Of a stretch of DNA of 64,000 nucleotides, positions 57,735 to 64,000 are shown piece by piece (position 1 is the first letter of the stretch; each line of letters begins with the position of its first letter). The notes under the pieces are model-generated. The model saw nothing but the letters and a program-made list of their open reading frames with translations. It did no database searches and was not told the DNA's origin. Origin of the DNA: Maritimibacter sp. HL-12 (GTDB lineage: Bacteria; Pseudomonadota; Alphaproteobacteria; Rhodobacterales; Rhodobacteraceae). The stretch lies in the NCBI RefSeq assembly GCF_900177545.1, contig NZ_FXBQ01000001.1, positions 682,001-746,000 on the forward strand, read 5' to 3'. A program made the translations under genes and the position numbers.

Positions 57735-58616
57735 TTAGAGCGCCTCGGCGCCCGAAATGATTTCGATGAGCTCGTTGGTGATGACGGCCTGGCGCGAGCG
57801 GTTGTACTGGATCGTCAGCCTGTCGATCATGTCGCCCGCGTTGCGGGTGGCGTTGTCCATCGCCGACATCCGTGCGCCCTGCTCGGAGGCCGCGTTTTCC
57901 AGCAGCGCCGAGAAGATCGCGGTGGCCACGCCCGAGGGCAGCAGGGTTGCAAGAACCGCCTCCTCGGAGGGTTCGTAGTCATACACCATGCCGGTTTGTT
58001 CGGTCGCAGATTCGACCTCGTCGAAGGTCGCCGGGATGATCTGCTGCGCCGTCGGGATCTGGCTGATCACGCTCTGGAAACGGCTGAAGAAGATCGTCGC
58101 GACGTCGAACTCGTCGCCATCGAAGCGGGCGATGATGTCGCGCGCGATCGCCTGGGCGCTGTCGTATCCGATATAGCGGATATCGCCCAGATCGACGTGA
58201 TCGAGGAAGAAATCCGCGTAATCGCGCTTGAGCTGCTCACGGCCTTTCTTGCCGACGGTGATGATCTTCACGGTCTTGCCTTCGGCGGTAAGCCTGTCGG
58301 TGTGGGTTTTCGCCAGCTTCACGATCGACGAGTTGAAACCACCGCAGAGACCCCGCTCGGAGGTCATCACCACGAGCAGGTGCACCTTGTCGTCGCCGGT
58401 GCCACGCAGCAGCCTCGGCGCGGCTTCGGAGCCCGCCGCGGCCTTCGCAAGCCCGGCCAGAACGGCGTTGAACCGCTCGGTATAGGGCCGCGACGACTCG
58501 GCCGCATCCTGTGCCCGCCGCAATTTCGCGGCGGCCACCATCTGCATGGCCTTGGTGATCTTTCGCGTCGACTTGACGCTGTCGATCCGGTTTTTCAGGT
58601 CCTTAAGACTTGGCAT
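57735..58616 (-). CDS. atpG: F-type ATP synthase gamma subunit
   Basis: The 293-residue rotor-stalk protein has the N-terminal helix ([20 protein letters not shown]) and the C-terminal helix with [20 protein letters not shown], both of which form the coiled coil inside the F1 hexamer. [15 protein letters not shown] is the conserved middle motif. The order between atpA and atpD is canonical. Confidence 0.97.
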   Translation of the reverse strand: MPSLKDLKNRIDSVKSTRKITKAMQMVAAAKLRRAQDAAESSRPYTERFNAVLAGLAKAAAGSEAAPRLLRGTGDDKVHLLVVMTSERGLCGGFNSSIVKLAKTHTDRLTAEGKTVKIITVGKKGREQLKRDYADFFLDHVDLGDIRYIGYDSAQAIARDIIARFDGDEFDVATIFFSRFQSVISQIPTAQQIIPATFDEVESATEQTGMVYDYEPSEEAVLATLLPSGVATAIFSALLENAASEQGARMSAMDNATRNAGDMIDRLTIQYNRSRQAVITNELIEIISGAEAL

Positions 58617-58646
58617 TGCCAGCCTCCTCTTGAGATCACCTAAGCC

Positions 58647-60185
58647 TTACGAAAAGCCCTTTGTGAAGGCATCGAGCACGGCCTTGATCTTGTCGGCCAG
58701 TTCGTCTTTGACCTTGCGGTCGTTGTTGGTGATATCGTCGAGAAGGTCCTTGTGGTCGGTGCGCAGGTGCGTGAGCAGACCCTTCTCGTAGCGCCCCACG
58801 TCCTTCACCGAGATCTTGTCGAGGTAGCCGTTGGTCCCGGCAAAAATCACGCAGACGATCTCGGCGTTGGTCAGCGGCGAATACTGCGGCTGTTTCATCA
58901 GCTCGGTCAGGCGCGCGCCCCGGTTCAGAAGCCGCTGGGTGGCGGCGTCGAGGTCGGAACCGAACTGTGCGAAGGCGGCCATCTCGCGGTATTGCGCGAG
59001 CGACAGTTTCACCGGGCCGGCAACCGAAGACATCGCCTTGGTCTGGGCCGAGGAGCCCACGCGGCTCACCGAAAGGCCGGTGTTCACCGCCGGGCGGATG
59101 CCCTGGTAGAACAGCTCGGTCTCAAGGAAGATCTGGCCGTCGGTGATCGAGATCACGTTGGTCGGGATGAAGGCCGACACGTCGCCGCCTTGCGTTTCGA
59201 TGATCGGCAGCGCCGTCAGCGAACCCGCGCCGTGGTCTTCGTTCAGCTTGGCCGAGCGTTCGAGCAGGCGGGAGTGCAGGTAGAACACGTCGCCCGGGTA
59301 GGCTTCACGCCCCGGCGGACGGCGCAGCAGGAGCGACATCTGGCGGTAGGCCACGGCCTGCTTGGAAAGGTCGTCGTAGACCATCAGCGCGTGGCGGCCG
59401 TTGTCGCGGAAGAACTCGCCCATCGCCGTGGCGGTGTAGGGCGCGAGATACTGCATCGGTGCCGGGTCGGAAGCGGTGGCGGCCACCACGATGGAATATT
59501 CCATCGCGCCGTTTTCTTCCAGCTTCTTGACGAGCTGCGCCACGGTCGAGCGCTTCTGGCCAACGGCAACGTAGACGCAATAGAGCTTCTTCGATTCGTC
59601 GTCGCCGGCCGCCTCGTTGTAGCTCTTCTGGTTCAGGATCGTGTCAAGCGCCACGGCGGTCTTGCCGGTCTGGCGGTCGCCGATGATCAATTCGCGCTGA
59701 CCACGGCCGATCGGGATCATGGCGTCAACCGACTTGAGGCCGGTGGCCATCGGCTCGTGCACCGACTTGCGCGGGATGATGCCCGGCGCCTTGACGTCGG
59801 CAACCGAGCGCTCTTTCGCCTCGATCGGGCCCTTGCCGTCGATCGGGTTGCCGAGCGCGTCGACCACGCGGCCAAGCAGCGCGTCGCCCACCGGCACGTC
59901 CACGATGGACTTGGTGCGCTTGACGGTGTCGCCTTCCTTGATGTCCCGGTCGGACCCGAAGATCACGACACCGACGTTGTCGGCTTCGAGGTTCAGTGCC
60001 ATCCCCCGGATACCGCCGGGGAATTCGACCATCTCACCGGCCTGCACGTTGTCGAGGCCATGGACCCGGGCAATACCGTCACCGACGGAAAGCACGCGGC
60101 CCACTTCGGCCACCTGGGCCTCCTGGCCAAAGTTCTTGATCTGCTCCTTCAGGATCGCAGAAATCTCGGCTGCTTGGATACCCAT
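58647..60185 (-). CDS. atpA: F-type ATP synthase alpha subunit
   Basis: The 512-residue protein has the P-loop GDRQTGKT, the arginine finger region ([16 protein letters not shown]) and the standard start [19 protein letters not shown]. It forms the non-catalytic nucleotide sites of F1. The gene starts two bases after the atpH stop, so translation is coupled. Confidence 0.98.
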   Translation of the reverse strand: MGIQAAEISAILKEQIKNFGQEAQVAEVGRVLSVGDGIARVHGLDNVQAGEMVEFPGGIRGMALNLEADNVGVVIFGSDRDIKEGDTVKRTKSIVDVPVGDALLGRVVDALGNPIDGKGPIEAKERSVADVKAPGIIPRKSVHEPMATGLKSVDAMIPIGRGQRELIIGDRQTGKTAVALDTILNQKSYNEAAGDDESKKLYCVYVAVGQKRSTVAQLVKKLEENGAMEYSIVVAATASDPAPMQYLAPYTATAMGEFFRDNGRHALMVYDDLSKQAVAYRQMSLLLRRPPGREAYPGDVFYLHSRLLERSAKLNEDHGAGSLTALPIIETQGGDVSAFIPTNVISITDGQIFLETELFYQGIRPAVNTGLSVSRVGSSAQTKAMSSVAGPVKLSLAQYREMAAFAQFGSDLDAATQRLLNRGARLTELMKQPQYSPLTNAEIVCVIFAGTNGYLDKISVKDVGRYEKGLLTHLRTDHKDLLDDITNNDRKVKDELADKIKAVLDAFTKGFS

Positions 60186-60187
60186 TC

Positions 60188-60745
60188 TTATCCGACCTCT
60201 TTCATGGAATTCTGGAGTGCATTGAGCCGCGAGCGGATCGAACTGTCGATCATCTTCGAGCCAACCTTGACGACAAGACCGCCGATGAGGCTTTCATCGA
60301 CGGCCAGTTTGATCTTCACATCCTTGCCAACGGACGCCTTCAGCGCCTTGGCGAGCTTGTCCTGTTGGGCCTTGGTCATCGCCTTGGCGGCGGTCACTTC
60401 GGCAGTCACCTCGCCCTTGTCTTCGGCAATCGCCGCGCGCAGGCTGGAGATGAATTGCGGCAGGATGAACAGACGGCGTTTTTCGGCCATCACACCCAGT
60501 GCCCCGGCGATCATCGCCGAAAGACCCATCTTCGCCGCCAGCGCGGTCACCGCCTTCGCCTGATCGCCGCGCGAATAGACCGGCGAAGCAATCATCGCGG
60601 CCAGATCGGGGCTCTCGGCAATCGCGGCGTCGAGCGCATCGAGATCCTTCTCCACGGCGGCAAGTTTCTTGTCTTCGCGGGCCAGTTCGAAAACGGCCGT
60701 TGCGTATCGCTGGGCGATGCCAGTTGAGATCGAAGCTTCGGACAC
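60188..60745 (-). CDS. atpH: F-type ATP synthase delta subunit
   Basis: The 185-residue protein has the N-terminal helical bundle ([20 protein letters not shown]) and the C-terminal signature ([21 protein letters not shown]) of OSCP/delta. It joins the peripheral stalk to F1. GTG 60745 has GGAAGG six bases upstream, while GTG 60751 would place that site too close. It heads the atpHAGDC operon; membrane F0 genes are elsewhere, as usual in Rhodobacterales. Confidence 0.95.
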   Translation of the reverse strand: MSEASISTGIAQRYATAVFELAREDKKLAAVEKDLDALDAAIAESPDLAAMIASPVYSRGDQAKAVTALAAKMGLSAMIAGALGVMAEKRRLFILPQFISSLRAAIAEDKGEVTAEVTAAKAMTKAQQDKLAKALKASVGKDVKIKLAVDESLIGGLVVKVGSKMIDSSIRSRLNALQNSMKEVG

Positions 60746-61050
60746 GTCCACCCTTCCGATGTCTTTAGCCCCACTGTTACCTGCCTTGGCAAGCCGGGGC
60801 GGCCCCTAGATGCCGCGCGGAATGCGAGCGACCTGAAATCGGCGTGGGTCTAGCAGAGGCACAACCGTCCCGCAACACTGTTGCGCGGGTTTATCGCCAA
60901 CATTAAAGATCTATTCATAAACCTTTAACATGCCTGCGGCGTATTGCATCACGCCAATGCCGGATCGAGGCGGGAAATCCCAGATTCCGGCACTGCGAAT
61001 CCCCCCGCTGGATGTCTGCGCCCGCGCGATCACCGGGCCGTCAGAGCCGA
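60746..61050. promoter_or_regulatory. Upstream region of the ATP synthase operon
   Basis: Some 300 bases separate the methyltransferase stop from atpH, on the same strand, and must hold the atp promoter. A hairpin with six-base arms, CGCAAC and GTTGCG, lies at 60871-60885. The AT-rich tract 60900-60930 (CATTAAAGATCTATTCATAA followed by CCTTTAACATG) is an imperfect inverted repeat. On the minus strand TTGCGG and TAGACC, 17 bases apart, are a possible but weak -35/-10 pair. No gene is recognised. Confidence 0.35.
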
Positions 61051-61800
61051 TCAGGACTTGCGGCTGGGTTCCGGCAGGCCAAGACCTTCGAGCACACCGA
61101 GGGGGCGCTTGACCCGCTCGCCCAAACCAGGCCGGCGCGGTGCCGGAACCTGTTTGGAGGCCTCGACGATCAGAACCCCGCCCGCAAGCGCCATCGGCAG
61201 CGATTGCCCGATACGCTCCCATGCCGGGGCGGTCTTCAGCCAGAACCGCCGCTTCGACGGCGGCTGAAACAGCGCGGCGGCGTGGTGCTCGATCGAAAAC
61301 CCGTGATCTCGCAGCAGACGTTCAAGCTGGCTGAGCGAATATGGTCGTCCAAACCCGAACGGCGTGGCGTCGGACCGCGACCAAAGCCCGGCCCGGTTGG
61401 GCACGATGAAAAGCGCACGCCCGCCGGGGCCCAATGTGCGATAGGCTTCCTGCAACAGGGTATCGGGATCGGTCGAGGTTTCGAGCCCATGCATGAGAAC
61501 CAGTTTGTCGACCACGCCGGTATCCACCGGCCAGAGCGTTTCATCGCATAGCACCGAGACATTGGGCAGGCCCACCGGCCAGCGCATCACCCCCTGCGGC
61601 CCGGGCATCAACCCGATCACCCGGCGCGCCTGGTCGAGATAGGGCCGCAAGAGCGGCACGGCGAAGCCGAAGCCAAGCACGGTTTGGCCCTTCGCCTCTG
61701 GCCACAGGGCGCAGACCTGCCCGCGCACCGCGCGTTGCGCCGCGCGGCCCAGTGCCGAGCGGTAATAGAAGCTCTTGAGGTCCTGAACGTCCAGATGCAT
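61051..61800 (-). CDS. SAM-dependent methyltransferase (class I)
   Basis: The 249-residue product has a motif I-like segment ([16 protein letters not shown]), a motif II region ([12 protein letters not shown]) and [19 protein letters not shown], as in class I methyltransferases acting on small molecules. In many Rhodobacterales this gene lies beside gloB, but gloB is not seen here. ATG 61800 ([15 protein letters not shown]) is chosen over a TTG at 61806. Substrate is unknown. The C-terminus is basic (LPEPSRKS). Confidence 0.85.
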   Translation of the reverse strand: MHLDVQDLKSFYYRSALGRAAQRAVRGQVCALWPEAKGQTVLGFGFAVPLLRPYLDQARRVIGLMPGPQGVMRWPVGLPNVSVLCDETLWPVDTGVVDKLVLMHGLETSTDPDTLLQEAYRTLGPGGRALFIVPNRAGLWSRSDATPFGFGRPYSLSQLERLLRDHGFSIEHHAAALFQPPSKRRFWLKTAPAWERIGQSLPMALAGGVLIVEASKQVPAPRRPGLGERVKRPLGVLEGLGLPEPSRKS

Positions 61801-61999
61801 GCCCAAAGACTAGCCGATCATGGCGGATTCGCCAGAGCGTTGAAGGCCGGAGGCGATGAAACCGCGTTCGGTCGGCGCGCGTCTGCAAACCGGCCCTCCC
61901 TCCCCGGTGGCGGCACGGGTCTTGCGCCGATGCCCCGATCCTTCCGGGACCAACTCGATGGCACATGGCGGCAACGCCCGGGCATCGACCGGGTTTGTC

Positions 62000-62983
62000 T
62001 CAAGGCCGGATCGTCACCGCAACGTCGGCACCCGAAATCACCGCACCGTCGCGGATCATCCGGGCCGATATGGTCCATTCACCCACCTGCCAGCCGTCGG
62101 CAGGACGGCGTTTGCCGGAGGCGCGGAACGCCTGCGCGAAGGGTTTTTCAAAAGCGATGTCATGGCGGTGCCAGATCGCGCCGTCCGGCTGCTCGATCAC
62201 AATCTCCACCACGTCGCCCGCCCGCGCGCCGAAAAGATAGGCCCAGCCGACCAGCGCGGGGGCGTCGGCGGGCAGGCTGGCGCGTCCGGCCCGGCCGGCC
62301 TTGATCGCGTCGTACGCGGGCACCCCGGCGGCCGCGCCGAGCGCGATGAGGCCGCCCGGCACATAGGTGATCGGGTCCGCCCAAAGTGTGTCACCGGGGC
62401 GGGCATCGGGATCGCAGCGGCGCGTGCCATCGGGGGCAAAGGGATCGACCACCGTGCCATCCTTGCGCAGAGACAGGTGGAGATGCGGGGTTTCGGTCAG
62501 GCCGGAATAGCCGACCTCGCCAAGCGGCGTGCCGGTCGCGACCCGAGCGCCGCGCGCCACGCTGACCGATCCCGCCTTGAGATGACAATACTGGCTTTCC
62601 CAACCGCCGCCGTGGTCGATCACCACGCCGTTGCCGCACTCGCGCCCGTCAAGGTCTTCGGGCATCGTGCCGTCGCGCCCGGTGTCGGCCATGCCGTCGC
62701 GGCTGGCCCGCACCACGCCTGGCGCGGCAGCGCGCACGGTCACTCCCTCCACCATCGCGGCGCGCGACACCAGCGCGAAATCGGTGCCCTTGTGGCCGTC
62801 ATAGGTGAGCCCGCCACAGGCGAAATCGACCGCATCCGGCCCCGGATCGGTATCGACAAAGTTCTGGATGAAACAGCTCTCACCCGGCACGCAGTCAAGC
62901 GGCAAGCCAAGGCGCAGCGTGTCGGAGCGGCCGGACTGCGCGGCGAACAGCAACAGGGCGGCAAGCAAGCTGAACCGGATCAT
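62000..62983 (-). CDS. M23-family metallopeptidase with extra C-terminal domain
   Basis: The 327-residue protein has a signal peptide (FSLLAALLLFAAQSGRS) and a LytM/M23 domain at ~55-200 with the zinc-binding motifs GHKGTD and HLHLSL, so the active site is intact. A second domain of ~110 residues (~215-327, ending VVISGADVAVTIRP-like strands) follows and looks like an immunoglobulin-like beta domain. It probably cuts peptidoglycan cross-bridges in the periplasm. ATG 62983 gives the signal peptide. Confidence 0.88.
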   Translation of the reverse strand: MIRFSLLAALLLFAAQSGRSDTLRLGLPLDCVPGESCFIQNFVDTDPGPDAVDFACGGLTYDGHKGTDFALVSRAAMVEGVTVRAAAPGVVRASRDGMADTGRDGTMPEDLDGRECGNGVVIDHGGGWESQYCHLKAGSVSVARGARVATGTPLGEVGYSGLTETPHLHLSLRKDGTVVDPFAPDGTRRCDPDARPGDTLWADPITYVPGGLIALGAAAGVPAYDAIKAGRAGRASLPADAPALVGWAYLFGARAGDVVEIVIEQPDGAIWHRHDIAFEKPFAQAFRASGKRRPADGWQVGEWTISARMIRDGAVISGADVAVTIRP

Positions 62984-63036
62984 GCGACCTTGGTCGCGCC
63001 TCGCACGGCCTGCGTCAAGCCCTTCCCGCCTCGGTG

Positions 63037-63115
63037 CTTCTTGGGTCGTCAAATACCTTCGGGGGGTGAGCCCGGCACGGGCGAGGGGGGCAGAAAGCCC
63101 CCCTTTCCCTTTGTG
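63037..63115. repeat. Intergenic repeat copy 3
   Basis: TTCTTGGGTCGTCAAATACC is followed by TTCGGGGGG and a GAGGGGGGCAGAAAGCCCCCC hairpin, given here in outline (arms near 63084-63090 and 63097-63103). The TTCTTGG/AAATAC/CGGGGG core is shared with copies at 26891 and 43315, but the ATCGAGCGCGCC tail is missing. It lies between clpA and the M23 peptidase. Confidence 0.6.
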
Positions 63116-63128
63116 CCGGATGCCGCCG

Positions 63129-64000
63129 TCAGTCGGCGGTCAGCAGCGGCGGCTTCTTGCGCGAGGTCAACCGCAGCTTGCCGGGCTCCTCGACGACAAG
63201 GTCGATCTGGCCGGCCTTCACCCCGACCTTGACGATCCCGCCCTTGGTCAGCTTGCCGAACAGCAGTTCCTCGGCGAGCGGCTTCTTGATGTGCTCCTGG
63301 ATCACCCGGGCCAGCGGGCGTGCGCCCATCTTGTCGTCATAGCCCTTCTCGGCGAGCCATTCGGCCGCCTTGCGGGTCAACTCGATGGTCACACCGCGAT
63401 CCATCAGTTGCGCCTCGAGCTGGAGCACGAACTTCTCCACCACCTGCAGGATCACCTCGCGACCGAGCGGCGCGAAGTTGATCACCGCGTCGAGCCGGTT
63501 GCGGAACTCCGGGCTGAAGGTGCGCTCGATCGCGGCGGTATCCTCGCCCTCGCGGCGCGACCGCCCGAAGCCGATGGCCTCCTTGGCCTGCTCCTGCGCG
63601 CCCGCGTTCGAGGTCATGATCACCACCACGTTGCGGAAATTCACCGTGCGACCGTTGTGGTCGGTCAACTCGCCGTGGTCCATCACCTGAAGCAGGATGT
63701 TGTAGACATCCGGGTGCGCCTTTTCCATCTCGTCGAGCAGAAGCACGCAATGCGGGTGCTGGTCGACGCCATCGGTGAGCAAGCCGCCCTGGTCGAAGCC
63801 GACATAGCCCGGCGGTGCGCCGATCAGGCGGGACACCGCGTGTTTCTCCATGTATTCCGACATGTCGAAGCGCAGCAACTCGACCCCGAGGTTGTCGGCC
63901 AGCTGGCGCGCCACCTCGGTCTTGCCCACCCCGGTGGGGCCGGCGAACAGGTAGTTACCGATCGGCTTTTCCGGCTCGCGCAGGCCCGCACGGGCGAGCT
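63129..64000 (-). CDS. clpA: ATP-dependent Clp protease ATP-binding subunit ClpA (truncated by window edge)
   Basis: About 290 residues of the C-terminal half are present. They include the second AAA+ module with Walker A GPTGVGKTEVAR, Walker B VLLLDEMEKAHPD, the sensor region and the pore loop GYVGFDQGG, followed by the D2-small domain with the arginine GARPLARVI. ClpA unfolds substrates for ClpP. The N-terminal domain and first AAA+ module lie beyond the window, so ClpA versus ClpB is decided by the IGF-bearing and GFDQGG sequences. Confidence 0.92.
   Translation of the reverse strand, partial: LARAGLREPEKPIGNYLFAGPTGVGKTEVARQLADNLGVELLRFDMSEYMEKHAVSRLIGAPPGYVGFDQGGLLTDGVDQHPHCVLLLDEMEKAHPDVYNILLQVMDHGELTDHNGRTVNFRNVVVIMTSNAGAQEQAKEAIGFGRSRREGEDTAAIERTFSPEFRNRLDAVINFAPLGREVILQVVEKFVLQLEAQLMDRGVTIELTRKAAEWLAEKGYDDKMGARPLARVIQEHIKKPLAEELLFGKLTKGGIVKVGVKAGQIDLVVEEPGKLRLTSRKKPPLLTAD

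Overview
The window is a gene-dense, high-GC stretch of an alphaproteobacterial chromosome. Gene families and order point to the Rhodobacterales (Rhodobacteraceae/Roseobacter group): hisS-hisZ-hisG with a short HisG, atpHAGDC without atpB/E/F, a SelD-NADH-dehydrogenase fusion, a GbsR/MarR-controlled RND pump, and an xdhABC-BMP transporter operon. No plasmid, phage, IS, CRISPR, rRNA or tRNA signature was recognised. The genus assignment is open.

Layout. 1-6.7 kb: a surface-polysaccharide pair on the minus strand (a three-domain glycosyltransferase and a truncated Tat-exported DUF3131 protein), and a divergent secreted cysteine-rich beta-barrel protein. 6.9-11.8 kb: RND efflux permease, adaptor and GbsR/MarR regulator. 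11.8-20.5 kb: SelD fusion, rplY, MFS transporter, sulfotransferase, lldD, ZIP transporter, MaoC protein, trpA and a VOC protein. 20.6-25.4 kb: ychF, an outer-membrane polysaccharide export lipoprotein, a DUF1007-NicO metal-transport pair with a possible riboswitch-like leader, and a small heat-shock protein. 25.5-36 kb: fructokinase-dtd, hisS-hisZ-hisG, small proteins including slyX, dnaE and a DUF6544 protein. 36-45.5 kb: one operon for purine use, xdhABC plus a four-gene BMP-type ABC importer. 45.6-51.3 kb: a secreted EF-hand protein, a DadA-like oxidase, and an acyl-CoA-synthetase/GNAT fusion followed by an HDAC-family deacetylase. 51.3-55.6 kb: an EF-G-like GTPase, a TetA-like MFS pump, an H-type lectin protein and a secreted PF03640 protein. 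55.8-64 kb: atpHAGDC, a SAM methyltransferase, an M23 peptidase and truncated clpA.

Genes that appear to work together: (i) the three-domain glycosyltransferase and DUF3131 protein, perhaps with the distant export lipoprotein; (ii) XdhABC and the BMP importer, for uptake and oxidation of purines; (iii) the GNAT fusion and the HDAC-family hydrolase, a candidate protein-acylation writer/eraser pair like acuABC of Bacillus; (iv) HisZ and HisG, with HisS in the same transcription unit.

The strongest leads are the glycosyltransferase whose deacetylase-like and GH18-like domains lack their catalytic residues, the GNAT-fusion/HDAC pair, the EF-hand protein with an aromatic Gly/Pro/Gln-rich linker, the degenerate EF-G-like GTPase, and an intergenic repeat present three times, one copy inside the ABC-importer operon. 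No strong candidate for a wholly new multi-gene system was found.
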